From Pseudodesulfovibrio indicus (GTDB taxonomy: Bacteria; Desulfobacterota; Desulfovibrionia; Desulfovibrionales; Desulfovibrionaceae): DNA of 64,000 nt. Under the pieces are notes generated by a model. It was not told where the DNA came from. It saw only the letters and a program-made list of their open reading frames with translations, and did no database searches. The stretch spans positions 2,790,001 through 2,854,000 of the forward strand of contig NZ_CP014206.1 of NCBI RefSeq assembly GCF_001563225.1, in the 5' to 3' direction. Shown here piece after piece: positions 50,112 through 59,032 of the stretch. A program made the position numbers and the translations under genes. Within the stretch, counting starts at the first letter, position 1. Each line of letters starts with the position of its first letter.

Positions 50112-51719
50112 CTACATCTCGGAGACCAGCTCCACGATCTGCCGGTTGATGTCGAGCAGCTTGTCGCGCAGCTCTGCCTGGTCCACCCAGGGACGGCGCT
50201 CCACGTCCACGACGCGGCGCTTCAGCTCGTCGTAAAGGTTCTCTGAATCGGCCAACAGGAAATCCCAGTCCACGCGCGGACGGGCGACCTCCATATCGAC
50301 CACGGGCTCCAGCTCCTTGCCCGGCTCCAGCTCCAATACCTCCTGGTATTCGGGGATGTGGACATCGAAGCCGAACCGCTCCTTGATGAGCTTGGCGAAC
50401 TCCTGCTGGACCTCGGCCTCGCCGTGGACCAGGAGGATCTTGGTGGGACGGCCCTGCATGGTGCCGAGCCAGTCGAGCAGTTCGTCGCGCCCGGCGTGGC
50501 CGGAAAAGCCGTTGATGGTGAAGACCTTGGCCTTGACCAGCACCTCTTCGCCGAAGATGGTGATCTTCTTGGCCCCGTTGACGATCTTGCGGCCGGGCGT
50601 GCCCACGCCCTGCCAGCCCACGAAGATCACGCTCGCCCCCGGACGCCACAGGTTGTGGCGCAGGTGGTGCTTGATGCGGCCCGCGTTGGCCATGCCGCTG
50701 GCCGAGATGACGATGGCCGGGCCGTGGGTCTCGTTGATGGCCTGGGACTGTTCGCGGGACTCGGTGAAGTGCAGGTTGGGCAGGTCCAGGGGATTCTCGC
50801 CGTTGCGGATCAGCTCCTGGGTGGCCTCATCGAAATATTCCGGATGCTTGCGGAAAATCTCCGTCGCCCGGATGGCCAGCGGGCTGTCCAGGTACACGGG
50901 CATGTCTTCGGGCAGCTTGCCCTGCTTCCTGAGCAGGAACAGGGAGTAGATGATCTGCTGGGAGCGCTCCACGGCAAAGGCCGGGATGACCACCTTCTCG
51001 CCGTTGCCGTAGCTGTAGGCGATGGCCTCGGCCAGCTCGTCCAGGCTGCCCTTCTCGTCCACATGGTTGCGGTTGCCGTAGGTGGACTCCAGGAAGAGGT
51101 AATCCGCGTGCTCCATGTCCACCGGGTCCTTGACGATGAGCTGCTCCGGGCGGCCCAGGTCGCCGGAGAACACGGCCTTGGTGACCTTGCCGTCCTGCTC
51201 GTAGTCTATCTCGATGAAGGCCGAGCCGAGGATGTGCCCGGCGTCCTTGTAGGTCACGCGGATGCCCGGCGCGGGCTCGAAGGTCTTGGAGTATTCGACG
51301 GTCGCCAGGAGCGGCACGGTGTTCTCGGCGTCGGCGATGGTGTACAGCGGCTTGACCATGGCCCCGCCGGTACGGCTCTGCTTGCGGTTGGACCATTCCG
51401 CTTCCATTTCCTGGATGTGCGCGGAATCGAGGAGCATGATCTCCATGAGGTCGCGGGTCGGGGCGGTGCAGTAGATGGGATTCTTGTATCCCTTGGCCAC
51501 CAGCGCGGGCAGCAGGCCCGAGTGATCGATATGGGCGTGGGTGATCAGGATAAAGTCTATCTTCTTGGGGTTGTAGTCGTCGATGTTCCGGTTTCGTTTC
51601 TCGATTTCCCTGTTGCCCTGGTGCATGCCGCAATCCACGGCGAACCGCTTGCCGCCGCACTCCAGGATGTAACAGGACCCGCTGACGGTGCGGGCCGCGC
51701 CCATGAAGGTGATTTTCAT
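50112..51719 (-). CDS. Beta-CASP metallo-beta-lactamase-fold ribonuclease
   Basis: 535 residues. The MBL motif is THAHIDHSGLLPAL. Other ligands are in AGHILGSAF and FSGDLGRPE, followed by the beta-CASP domain (FLESTYGNRNH, VVIPAFAVERSQQII, SASGMANAGRIKHHLRHNL) and the RMMBL tail (INGFSGHAGRDELLDWLG). It belongs to the CPSF73/Ysh1-like RNase group; RNA processing or decay is expected. The ATG at 51719 has GAGGA upstream. A C-terminal extension of about 70 residues is acidic. Confidence 0.93.
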   Translation of the reverse strand: MKITFMGAARTVSGSCYILECGGKRFAVDCGMHQGNREIEKRNRNIDDYNPKKIDFILITHAHIDHSGLLPALVAKGYKNPIYCTAPTRDLMEIMLLDSAHIQEMEAEWSNRKQSRTGGAMVKPLYTIADAENTVPLLATVEYSKTFEPAPGIRVTYKDAGHILGSAFIEIDYEQDGKVTKAVFSGDLGRPEQLIVKDPVDMEHADYLFLESTYGNRNHVDEKGSLDELAEAIAYSYGNGEKVVIPAFAVERSQQIIYSLFLLRKQGKLPEDMPVYLDSPLAIRATEIFRKHPEYFDEATQELIRNGENPLDLPNLHFTESREQSQAINETHGPAIVISASGMANAGRIKHHLRHNLWRPGASVIFVGWQGVGTPGRKIVNGAKKITIFGEEVLVKAKVFTINGFSGHAGRDELLDWLGTMQGRPTKILLVHGEAEVQQEFAKLIKERFGFDVHIPEYQEVLELEPGKELEPVVDMEVARPRVDWDFLLADSENLYDELKRRVVDVERRPWVDQAELRDKLLDINRQIVELVSEM

Positions 51720-51894
51720 ACAGTGTCCTCGCGTTGGGTTCCGCTCCGGCCGCGGGCAGAATCCGCTTTCGGAAGGAAAGAAATCAGTGTATTGAAGCAG
51801 TCGGCGGAATACCTGCATCCGCCGCCACGACTACATGCCCCATAAACCGGGCTCAGGCAACCTCTGCCTTATCACAAGCAAGACAGGAGAACCA

Positions 51895-52554
51895 ATGATT
51901 CACCGTTCCAAGCAGTACCTCATAGACGACCTTTCCATCCACGAGTCCTGGCGGCTCTTCAAGATCATGTCCGAGATCGTGGACGGTTTCGAGAATCTCT
52001 CGGAGATCGGACCGGCCGTGTCCATGTTCGGCTCGGCGCGCGTCCAGCCCGGCGAAGCGCTCTACGAGCAGACCGTGGAGCTGTCCAAGGCGTTGTCCGA
52101 CGCGGGCTTCTCGATCATCACCGGCGGCGGCCCCGGCCTCATGGAGGCGGGCAACAAGGGCGCCTTCGAGAACGGCGGCGAGTCCATCGGCCTGCACATC
52201 CACCTGCCCATGGAGCAGCAGAACAACCCGTACATGAACGTGAAGAGCGAGTTCCGCTACTTCTTCATCCGCAAGCTGATGTTCATCAAGTACGCGCTGG
52301 CCTACGTGGCCCTGCCCGGCGGCTACGGCACCCTGGACGAGCTGTCCGAGGCGCTGGTGCTGATCCAGACCCACCGCATCAAGCCGTTCCCCATCGTGCT
52401 CTTCGGCACCAAGTTCTGGGGCGGACTGGTGGACTGGTTCCGCGACCAGATGGTGACCAACAAGTTCTGCAAGGCCGAAGATCTGGACCTGTTCATCGTC
52501 ACCGACGACATCGCCCAGGTCGTCAGCCACATCAAGAAGCACGTCATCGTCTAA
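51895..52554 (+). CDS. LOG-family (TIGR00730-like) protein
   Basis: 219 residues. VSMFGSARVQPGEALYEQTVELSKALSDAGFSIITGGGPGLMEAGNKGA and PGGYGTLDELSEALVLIQ are the two LOG signatures (family PGGxGTxxE). LOG proteins are cytokinin-type ribonucleoside 5'-monophosphate phosphoribohydrolases in plants; the bacterial nucleotidase activity is related. Start chosen at 51895 because AGGAG lies just upstream. The DMT transporter follows 4 bases later. Confidence 0.9.
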   Translation: MIHRSKQYLIDDLSIHESWRLFKIMSEIVDGFENLSEIGPAVSMFGSARVQPGEALYEQTVELSKALSDAGFSIITGGGPGLMEAGNKGAFENGGESIGLHIHLPMEQQNNPYMNVKSEFRYFFIRKLMFIKYALAYVALPGGYGTLDELSEALVLIQTHRIKPFPIVLFGTKFWGGLVDWFRDQMVTNKFCKAEDLDLFIVTDDIAQVVSHIKKHVIV

Positions 52555-52558
52555 TCCC

Positions 52559-53458
52559 GTGAACAACCGCCGCAAAGCGCTTCTTTTCGGCCTGGCCACG
52601 GTGGCCATCTGGTCCACCGTGGCCTCGGCCTTCAAGATCGCCCTGCGCACCCTGGACCCCCTGCAACTGCTGCTGGTCGCCTGCGGGGTCTCCATCCTCG
52701 CCCTGACCGCCATCCTCGCAGCCCGGGGCAAGCTCGGCGAGATCACCCGCATGGGACGGAAGGAGACCCTGCGCTGCGCCGGACTCGGCGCGATCAATCC
52801 GTTCCTGTACTACGTGATCCTGTTCCAGGCCTACGACCTGCTGCCCGCGCAGGAGGCCCAGCCCATCAACTACACCTGGGCCGTGACCCTGTCCCTGCTC
52901 TCCGTGCCCCTGCTGGGCCAGAAGCTCTCCCTCAGGGACCTCGGCGCAATCCTGCTGAGCTACTTCGGCGTGGTGGTCATCTCCACCCACGGCAACCTGC
53001 TCGGCATGGAGTTCTCCAGCCTGAAGGGCGTGGGCCTGGCGCTCGGCAGCACCGTGATCTGGGCGCTCTACTGGATATTCAACACCCGCAGCAAGGCGCA
53101 CCCCATGGCCGGGCTGCTCCTGAGCTTCCTGACCGGCTTCCCGCTCATCCTGGCGGCCACCCTGCTCTTCTCGGAGCTGCCGCCCCTGGAACCCGCGCCC
53201 CTGCTCTCCGCCACCTACGTCGGGCTGTTCGAGATGGGCATCACCTTCGCCCTGTGGCTCACGGCCATGAAATACGCGGCCCAGCCCGACGGCGGGGGCA
53301 CCGCCCGCGTGGCCAACCTGATCTTCCTCTCGCCCTTCCTCTCCCTGGTCTTCATCCACTTCCTGGTCGGCGAGACCATCCACCCCGCCACCGTGGCGGG
53401 CCTGGCCTTCATCATCGGCGGCAACCTCCTCATGCAGTACGGCCCCCAAAAGCGCTGA
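52559..53458 (+). CDS. EamA/DMT-superfamily transporter
   Basis: 299 residues with ten predicted membrane helices and the internal duplication of EamA domains (LLFGLATVAIWSTVASAFKIAL; second half from GVGLALGSTVIWALYWIF). Family members export amino acids or metabolites. Substrate unknown. GTG start 4 bases after the LOG gene indicates a two-gene unit. Confidence 0.88.
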   Translation: MNNRRKALLFGLATVAIWSTVASAFKIALRTLDPLQLLLVACGVSILALTAILAARGKLGEITRMGRKETLRCAGLGAINPFLYYVILFQAYDLLPAQEAQPINYTWAVTLSLLSVPLLGQKLSLRDLGAILLSYFGVVVISTHGNLLGMEFSSLKGVGLALGSTVIWALYWIFNTRSKAHPMAGLLLSFLTGFPLILAATLLFSELPPLEPAPLLSATYVGLFEMGITFALWLTAMKYAAQPDGGGTARVANLIFLSPFLSLVFIHFLVGETIHPATVAGLAFIIGGNLLMQYGPQKR

Positions 53459-53472
53459 CCCGCCCCCCGGAC

Positions 53473-53504
53473 GAAAAAAGGCGCGCAGGCCGAAGCCGCG
53501 CGCC
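53473..53504 (-). terminator. Intrinsic terminator after the OsmC gene
   Basis: On the minus strand GGCGCGC pairs with GCGCGCC (53480-53504, inner GGCTTCGGCC) and runs into TTTTTTCG. It begins 35 bases after the OsmC stop. Confidence 0.85.
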
Positions 53505-53538
53505 GTTCTCCGCCGCCCAAAGGGACGGGGAATCGAAA

Positions 53539-53916
53539 TCAGTCCTTCAAGGCAAAGGTGATGGGCTTGTTGAGCAGGCCGTGAATGGGGCAGCCTTTGA
53601 GGGCCGCGAGCACCCGCTTCCGGTCCCGGTCGCTCAGGGTATCGGGCAGTTTCACGCTGTACTCGAAGGTCGAGCCGGTCTCGCCCGGGGTGAGCGTCGC
53701 CAACGTCTCCACGGACCCGAGTTCGATATCGTGCGCCTGGGCGTAGACCCGCAGCGTCATGTTCAGGCATGCGGCCAGGGACGCCTCCAGCAACCCCAGC
53801 GGCGTGAACCCGGCATCTCCGCCGCCCTTGGACTCGGGAGCGTCGCACACGCCCGTATGGGTGCCGTCCGTGAATTCCGTCAGGAAATTCGCTTTCCCGC
53901 TCTTGGTGGTGATCAT
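53539..53916 (-). CDS. OsmC/Ohr-family peroxiredoxin-like protein
   Basis: 125 residues with the two redox cysteines C50 (LEASLAACLNMTLR) and C109 (LKGCPIHGLL). The fold's N-terminal GKANFLTEFTDGTHTGVCDAPESKGGG is recognisable. It is of the YhfA/OsmC type, which detoxifies organic hydroperoxides using thiols. Monocistronic between a convergent transporter and a chemoreceptor. Confidence 0.9.
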   Translation of the reverse strand: MITTKSGKANFLTEFTDGTHTGVCDAPESKGGGDAGFTPLGLLEASLAACLNMTLRVYAQAHDIELGSVETLATLTPGETGSTFEYSVKLPDTLSDRDRKRVLAALKGCPIHGLLNKPITFALKD

Positions 53917-54010
53917 GATCAGACCTCGTGGTTGGCTTTGGATGGGACCAATGACCTACCACCCTTACACCCCGGTCGCAACCGCGCATGGCCCATTGAA
54001 ATCCCTCGGC

Positions 54011-55744
54011 CTAGGCCGTGCCTCCCCCCGTGGTCACGCTCACATCGGCGGCGATGACGCCGAGGACCTCGCCGGAAGGCGAAAAGAACGGACCGGACAC
54101 GGTGATGCACTCCCGCCCGGACGCGGACGAGGTGTAGACGTCGGAGACGTAGAAGGTCCGGTTGTCGATGGCCCCCCGGAACCAGGGGCGTGCGCCCCAC
54201 TCGGAACCGTAGGCCGAGGCGTCCTCGGCATAGCCCGACACCTTGCCGCCGATGTTGCTGACCGTCTGCACGCCTCGGGCGTCGGTGATGTAGAGCAGCT
54301 CCAGAAAGTCGTTCTCCTTGAGCGCCCTGCGCATGATCTCCTCCTGTCGGGACCGCTCGCCCGACTGGACCCCGGCGGCCCCGGCCATGCGGCCGATGAT
54401 CTCCTGGACCTTGCCGCTGCCCACGGTGCGGAACACGCCGGTCATCAGGGCCAGCTCCTCCACGCGCGCGGACAGCTCGACCACGGCCTCGGCGGCCTCG
54501 GCCATGCCCTTGTCGGTCTCGAAGGAGATGGAGTGCACGGCGGAGATGGTCCGGGTGACCTCCTCGGAGGACACGGACTGCTGGGTGGACGCGGCGGCGA
54601 TTGCGCTGATGCGCTGGGAACTGGTGCCGGAATGGGTCACGATCTCCTCCAGGGCGGCACCGGATTCGCGGGCCAGCCCGGCGGCTTCGTCGGCCAGCCC
54701 GGCCATGTCCTTGACCCCGTCGATGGTCCGGGAGACCTGGGCCTGGATGCCCTCGATGGCCACGCCCACGTCTCGGGTGGCGTCCATGGTCTTCTCGGCC
54801 AGCTTGCGCACCTCGTCGGCGACCACGGCGAAACCGCGCCCGGCCTCGCCCGCGCGGGCCGCCTCGATGGCCGCGTTCAGGGCCAGGAGGTTGGTCTGAT
54901 CGGCAATGTCCGAGATGACGCCCATGATGGCGCCCACGCCCTGGGCCTGGGCCCCCAGACCGGCCACGGACTCCACCAGGGACTGCGAGTTGCGGGACAC
55001 CGCACTGATGGACTCCTGGGTCCGGGTGACCACGGCCGAACCGGATTCGGCCAGGGACATGACCTGTTCGGCGTCCTCGGCGGCGGCGCTGGCGCTGGCG
55101 GCGGTCTCGCTGACCGCGGCGTTCATCTCCTCCATGGCCGAGGCGGCCTCGGAGATGAACCGCTGCTGCTCGGCGGCTCCGTCGCGCGCCTTGGCCGAGG
55201 CCGCGTCCAGAACGGACGAATGGCTGCGGATGGACTGCACCGAGTGCTCCAGGGTCCCGGCGGCGGAGAGCAGCCCCTCGCAACGGGCGGCCTCGCCCTG
55301 CCTGCGCGCCTGCTCCGCCTGCTTGCGGGCCTCGGCGCTCTGGGCCTTGGCCTCGGCGGCTACACTTTCGGCCTTTTCGGCTCGATTTTCTAACTCGCCA
55401 ATGTAATTGACAATCAGGTTCAGACTTTCAGAAAGCTTGCCATAATTGTCACTTCCCGCCATGGGGAATTCCAAATCCCTCCTGCCCGATGCGGCCAGCC
55501 TGCAGAGATTCGTCAACGTGCTATATTTGTTATGGATAGTGCGGGCGGTCAGAAACCAGCAGCCCCAGCACGCCCCTGCCAGAACCAGGGCCAGCAACCC
55601 CAGACCCAACGGTCCGACGTCACCAAGGGCTGACAGAATTGTCACCTCACCCGCCGCCGCCACGGACGGCGTCAAGGCCACAAACGCGCCCAAGACCATT
55701 GGGACGCTAAAAATCACCGCCAGATAGTTGAACTTTTCCTTCAT
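54011..55744 (-). CDS. Methyl-accepting chemotaxis protein with C-terminal sensor domain
   Basis: 577 residues. Two hydrophobic segments in the first ~70 residues ([20 protein letters not shown] and [21 protein letters not shown]) leave almost no periplasmic domain. A HAMP-like linker and Ala/Glu coiled coil lead to the signalling tip [45 protein letters not shown]. After it, residues ~435-577 form a Cache/PDC-like domain ([26 protein letters not shown]...[34 protein letters not shown]). Signal is probably sensed in the cytoplasm. Confidence 0.92.
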   Translation of the reverse strand: MKEKFNYLAVIFSVPMVLGAFVALTPSVAAAGEVTILSALGDVGPLGLGLLALVLAGACWGCWFLTARTIHNKYSTLTNLCRLAASGRRDLEFPMAGSDNYGKLSESLNLIVNYIGELENRAEKAESVAAEAKAQSAEARKQAEQARRQGEAARCEGLLSAAGTLEHSVQSIRSHSSVLDAASAKARDGAAEQQRFISEAASAMEEMNAAVSETAASASAAAEDAEQVMSLAESGSAVVTRTQESISAVSRNSQSLVESVAGLGAQAQGVGAIMGVISDIADQTNLLALNAAIEAARAGEAGRGFAVVADEVRKLAEKTMDATRDVGVAIEGIQAQVSRTIDGVKDMAGLADEAAGLARESGAALEEIVTHSGTSSQRISAIAAASTQQSVSSEEVTRTISAVHSISFETDKGMAEAAEAVVELSARVEELALMTGVFRTVGSGKVQEIIGRMAGAAGVQSGERSRQEEIMRRALKENDFLELLYITDARGVQTVSNIGGKVSGYAEDASAYGSEWGARPWFRGAIDNRTFYVSDVYTSSASGRECITVSGPFFSPSGEVLGVIAADVSVTTGGGTA

Positions 55745-55867
55745 GGTTTCACTTGTTCCCCATATTTACTTGAAAACCGGAGCTGTGAATTTAGCAAAAG
55801 CCGGGCCACCATTGACGGGCGAACCGATTTCCGCACGTCCCTGGACCGGATGCCGGGGTGCGAACAA

Positions 55868-55911
55868 GAAAAAGGCCGGTCGCGAGGGGCGATCCCACCG
55901 CAACCGACCTT
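55868..55911 (-). terminator. Terminator after the zinc-ribbon gene
   Basis: On the minus strand AAGGTCGGTTGCG pairs with CGCGACCGGCCTT allowing G-U pairs and is followed by TTTC. It is 23 bases past the stop. Confidence 0.65.
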
Positions 55912-55933
55912 CGCAGTCAATTATGTATCCGGT

Positions 55934-56179
55934 CTACAGAAAGTCGGGATCGATGCCTGCCTTGCCCCCGGCCAGGATGAGCTTGAGATAGCGGATGGTC
56001 CGGTCGTCCACCGGGACGATGGGGAAGTTCTCGCGGCAGGCGTCGCATTGGGCCATGGCGGGCCGGGAGGGCGCGATGAGCGGCACCTCGCGGCTGCAAT
56101 GCGGGCAGGGGTAGAGGAAGATCATCTCCATGGCCGCAGGCTTGACCGGAGTCAGGGGTTTTTTGCTTTCCGCCATCAT
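55934..56179 (-). CDS. Small zinc-ribbon-like protein
   Basis: 81 residues with CPHCSREVPL and CDACRENFPI, a two-knuckle zinc-ribbon arrangement. The remaining sequence is charged. It overlaps gpmI by 4 bases. I know no named family. Confidence 0.7.
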   Translation of the reverse strand: MMAESKKPLTPVKPAAMEMIFLYPCPHCSREVPLIAPSRPAMAQCDACRENFPIVPVDDRTIRYLKLILAGGKAGIDPDFL

Positions 56180-57708
56180 TTTCCCTTTGTTATCAGATTC
56201 TTGCCGGTCATCTCCGCAGGCGGCTCAAGCCCCCACAGGGAGATGACGGTCGGGGCGATGTCGCCGAGGATGCCCTCTTCGAGGACCGCACCTTCGCACC
56301 CTTTCTCGATATACACAAGGGGCACCGGATTGGTGGAGTGGGCCGTGTGCGGGGTGCCGTCGGCGGCGAGCATCTGCTCCGCGTTGCCGTGATCGGCGGT
56401 CAGCAGCACGCGCCCGCCGTCGGCCAGGACCTTGTCCACGATGCGGCCCACGCAGCCGTCCACGGTCACGCACGCCTGTTCGGCCGCGCCCATGATCCCG
56501 GTGTGGCCGACCATGTCGAGATTGGCCAGGTTGCAGACGCAGAGGTCGTATTCGCCCCACTTGGCGATCAGGGTGTCGGCCACCTCGTCGGCGGACATCT
56601 GCGGCTTGAGGTCGTAGGTGGCCACCTCGCGCGGGGACGGGATCATCACCCGGTCCTCGCCGGGGAACGGCTCCTCGCGCCCGCAGTTGAGAAAGTAGGT
56701 CACATGGGCGTATTTCTCGGTCTCGGCGATGCGCAGCTGGTTCATGCCCCTTGCGGAGACGAATTCGCCCAGGGTGTTGTCGTAGCTCTCGGACGGAAAG
56801 GCGGTTTCCATGGGGAAGGAGGACTCGTACCGGGTCATGGTCGCAAATCCGGCCAGGTCCGGCACGCGGCTGCGCGAAAACTCTTTAAAATTCTTATCGA
56901 AGACGGCCCGGCTGATCTCCCGGGCGCGGTCCGCCCGGAAATTGAAGAAGAACAGGCCGTCGCCGTCCTTGAGCCGCCCGTCCACGCCGCTGACCACGGA
57001 GGGCTTGACGAACTCGTCGTTCTCACCCGCGTCGTAGGACGCCCGGATGGCGGCCAGAGGATCGTCGATGACCACGCCGTCGCCGTCCACCAGCGCCCGG
57101 TAGGCCACTTCCACGCGCTCGAAACGCTTGTCCCGGTCCATGGCCCAGAACCGGCCGCTGACCGTGGCGATGCGCCCCACGCCCAGTTCGGCCAGCTTGT
57201 CGGCCAGCTGCCCGACGTAGCCCAGTCCGCTGGTGGGGCCGGTGTCGCGCCCGTCCAGGAAGACGTGCACGAAGACCTCGGGGATGTTCCGGGCCTTGGC
57301 CATTTCGAGCAGCGCGAAGAGATGGTTGAGATGGCTGTGCACCCCGCCGTCCGAGATCAACCCCATGAAATGCAGCCGTCCCGAACCGGCCACGGTCCGG
57401 TCCATGAGCTTCACCAGGGCGGGATTCTCCTTGAGGGAGCCGTCCTCGATGGCCATGTCGATGCGGGTCATGTCCTGGTAGATGATCCGCCCGCCGCCGA
57501 TGTTCATGTGGCCCACCTCGGAGTTGCCCATGAATCCGTCGGGCAGCCCCACGGCGCGGCCCGAACAGGTCAGCCGGGTGGAGGGATAGTCGGCCAGGAA
57601 CCGGTCGAGATGGGGGGTGGCGGCGTTGCGTACGCAGTTGCCCGCGCCGTCCGGGGCGATGCCCCAGCCGTCGAGAATCAGCAACAGGGTCTTCTTGGGT
57701 TCGGCCAT
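56176..57708 (-). CDS. gpmI: 2,3-bisphosphoglycerate-independent phosphoglycerate mutase
   Basis: 510 residues of the alkaline-phosphatase superfamily. Metal aspartate D13 (LLILDGWG), catalytic Ser63 in FMGNSEVGHMNIG, VVIDDPL, and C-terminal NLANLDMVGHTG, LTADHGNAEQM, THSTNPVPLVY. It interconverts 3- and 2-phosphoglycerate in glycolysis/gluconeogenesis. I start at 57708; an ATG at 57723 overlapping the rsfS stop is an alternative that adds five residues. Confidence 0.95.
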   Translation of the reverse strand: MAEPKKTLLLILDGWGIAPDGAGNCVRNAATPHLDRFLADYPSTRLTCSGRAVGLPDGFMGNSEVGHMNIGGGRIIYQDMTRIDMAIEDGSLKENPALVKLMDRTVAGSGRLHFMGLISDGGVHSHLNHLFALLEMAKARNIPEVFVHVFLDGRDTGPTSGLGYVGQLADKLAELGVGRIATVSGRFWAMDRDKRFERVEVAYRALVDGDGVVIDDPLAAIRASYDAGENDEFVKPSVVSGVDGRLKDGDGLFFFNFRADRAREISRAVFDKNFKEFSRSRVPDLAGFATMTRYESSFPMETAFPSESYDNTLGEFVSARGMNQLRIAETEKYAHVTYFLNCGREEPFPGEDRVMIPSPREVATYDLKPQMSADEVADTLIAKWGEYDLCVCNLANLDMVGHTGIMGAAEQACVTVDGCVGRIVDKVLADGGRVLLTADHGNAEQMLAADGTPHTAHSTNPVPLVYIEKGCEGAVLEEGILGDIAPTVISLWGLEPPAEMTGKNLITKGK

Positions 57709-57722
57709 GTGTCTGTCGTCCA

Positions 57723-58067
57723 TCAGGCGTCGAGTTCGATGCGGGGCGCCTCGGTCCACATCCCTTCGATGTTGTAGAATTCGCGCAGCTCGTCGAGGAA
57801 GACATGCACGATCACGTCGTTCAGGTCGAGGAGCACCCACTCGCCGGTCTTGTGACCTTCCATGCTCAAAAACTCGACGTTCTCCTCGGAGGCCATCTCC
57901 AGCACATGGCTGGCCAGGGCCTGGGCATGCTTCACGCCGCGCGCCGAGACCACGATGACCACGTCGGTGACCGAAGTCATCCCGGCCACGTTCATGGCGC
58001 AGATCCGTTCCGCCTGCTTGTCATCCAACCAACCGGCCACGAGACGGGCCTTTTCAGGGCTCTCCAT
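57723..58067 (-). CDS. rsfS: Ribosome silencing factor RsfS
   Basis: 114 residues from the ATG at 58067. Pattern: ARLVAGWLDDKQAERICAMNVAGMTSVTDVVIVVSARGVKHAQALASHV and GHKTGEWVLLDLNDVIVHVFLDELREFYNIEGMW. RsfS binds ribosomal protein L14 and blocks subunit joining in starved cells. A TTG at 58097 with AAGGAAG upstream would add ten Lys-rich residues. It is just upstream of gpmI. Confidence 0.92.
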   Translation of the reverse strand: MESPEKARLVAGWLDDKQAERICAMNVAGMTSVTDVVIVVSARGVKHAQALASHVLEMASEENVEFLSMEGHKTGEWVLLDLNDVIVHVFLDELREFYNIEGMWTEAPRIELDA

Positions 58068-58129
58068 CTCTTTGAATTTCTTTTCCTTATTTAGCAAATT
58101 ACTTCCTTGTTTTTGGTGATGAATCGAAA

Positions 58130-58717
58130 TTATTCTTCGGGGTAACGAGCCAGGAGCACCTCGTCGAGCCCACGCTTGGGCACGTGGTGTCTGCCGTCCT
58201 CGCCGGTCCAATACTTGATACTGCCGTCGGAGGGAAGCGGTTCCACGACCACTTCCTGGGCCGGAATGCCCAAAGCCAGGACCAGCAGGATCTCGAACCG
58301 GCCCGGCAGGTTGAAGATGCGGCCCAGCTTGCCCCGGTTGACCGTGGCGATGATGCACCCGCCGAGCCCCTTTTCCACCGCACCGAGCATGATGGTCTGG
58401 GCGGCGATGCCGTGGTCGCAGCCGGGCGTCTCGGCGATCTCCTTGTCCAGGACGATGACGATGTAGCCCGTGGGCCGCTGCCCTTCGTCCGGGCCGGCCC
58501 AATCCTTGAGATATCCCGCCCAGCCGAGCAGCGGAAATATCTGCGCGCACTGTTCCGGGTCGGTGGTCACCAGGTATTTGAGCGGCTGCTTGTTCATGCC
58601 CGTGGGCACGAACCGGGCCATGTCGACCAGCTCCACGAGATCGCCGGCCGGGATGGATTTCGACTGATCGAATTTACGCCGCGTCCTGTTTTGCTCAACC
58701 AATTCCCTTAGCGTCAT
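58130..58717 (-). CDS. Nitroreductase-family flavoprotein
   Basis: 195 residues. RTRRKFDQSKSIPAGDLVELVDMARFVPTGMNKQPLKYLVT is the FMN-binding start, and GIAAQTIMLGAVEKGLGGCIIATVNR the FMN-binding helix of nitroreductases. It is an NAD(P)H/FMN oxidoreductase of unknown substrate. The ATG at 58717 has GGAG upstream. It is divergent from the paaK leader. Confidence 0.88.
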   Translation of the reverse strand: MTLRELVEQNRTRRKFDQSKSIPAGDLVELVDMARFVPTGMNKQPLKYLVTTDPEQCAQIFPLLGWAGYLKDWAGPDEGQRPTGYIVIVLDKEIAETPGCDHGIAAQTIMLGAVEKGLGGCIIATVNRGKLGRIFNLPGRFEILLVLALGIPAQEVVVEPLPSDGSIKYWTGEDGRHHVPKRGLDEVLLARYPEE

Positions 58718-58727
58718 GTTCACTCCA

Positions 58728-58757
58728 TTGTTAGTTGCCGATCGCTCATTGTGTAAT
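58728..58757 (+). promoter_or_regulatory. Candidate promoter of the paaK leader
   Basis: TTGTTA (58728-58733) and TGTAAT (58752-58757) with 18 bases between; four and five matches to consensus. Transcription would start near 58764, giving a leader of about 220 bases up to the terminator. Confidence 0.4.
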
Positions 58758-58859
58758 GCACTTTGGACCGGTCCGCAACACGGCCGAAGGGGCGCGACCA
58801 GCCGGTTGCCGGGCACAAACCCCTTGACGCTCCCTGGAACATGGGGCAGTCTTTCGTCT

Positions 58860-58910
58860 ATGCAACAATACCTATCCTCGCGCTTTTCCTGGTTTACGGG
58901 CTCTCTGTAG
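58860..58910 (+). CDS. Candidate leader peptide MQQYLSSRFSWFTGSL
   Basis: A 16-codon ATG frame ending in TAG at 58908-58910, with Tyr4, Phe9, Trp11 and Phe12. Its stop lies 2 bases before the 5' arm of the antiterminator. It has the position and aromatic bias expected of an attenuator leader peptide upstream of an arylacetate-CoA ligase gene. The weak point is that no clear ribosome-binding site precedes the ATG. Confidence 0.45.
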   Translation: MQQYLSSRFSWFTGSL

Positions 58911-58911
58911 G

Positions 58912-58967
58912 AGGCTCGTGGAAGATTCATGGCGCAGGAATGATGCCTTTAAGGAGACCACGGGCTT
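58912..58967 (+). promoter_or_regulatory. Candidate antiterminator pairing
   Basis: AGGCTCGTGG (58912-58921) can pair with CCACGGGCTT (58958-58967) in ten consecutive pairs, two of them G-U. The 3' arm contains the whole left arm of the terminator except its first base, so the two structures exclude each other. Confidence 0.5.
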
Positions 58968-58985
58968 ACGGAACCGTGGTTTTTT
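58957..58985 (+). terminator. Terminator in the paaK leader
   Basis: ACCACGG (58957-58963) and CCGTGGT (58974-58980) form a seven-pair stem that runs directly into TTTTTT at 58980-58985. It lies upstream of the paaK start on the coding strand, so it must be overcome for paaK expression. Confidence 0.75.
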
Positions 58986-59032
58986 CATATGCACACCATG
59001 GCTGATTACAGGCCGCCCAAGGAGGTTGAAGG

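Larger units (their letters stand above)
58718..59032. other. paaK leader region
   Basis: 315 bases between the divergent nitroreductase and paaK genes. It holds a promoter-like pair, a 16-codon frame, an antiterminator pairing and a terminator in front of paaK, each listed separately. A longer frame crossing it (58763-59005) has no start signal and is not supported. Confidence 0.6.

Noticed and set aside
58824-58852. TTGACG as the -35 box of paaK
   Set aside because: At 16-18 bases downstream there is only CAGTCT-like sequence, no -10. The TTGTTA/TGTAAT pair upstream is better and fits the leader length.
58763-59005. An 80-codon frame with a hydrophobic stretch in the paaK leader
   Set aside because: No ribosome-binding site, runs through the terminator and ends inside the paaK leader; the 16-codon frame fits the structure better.
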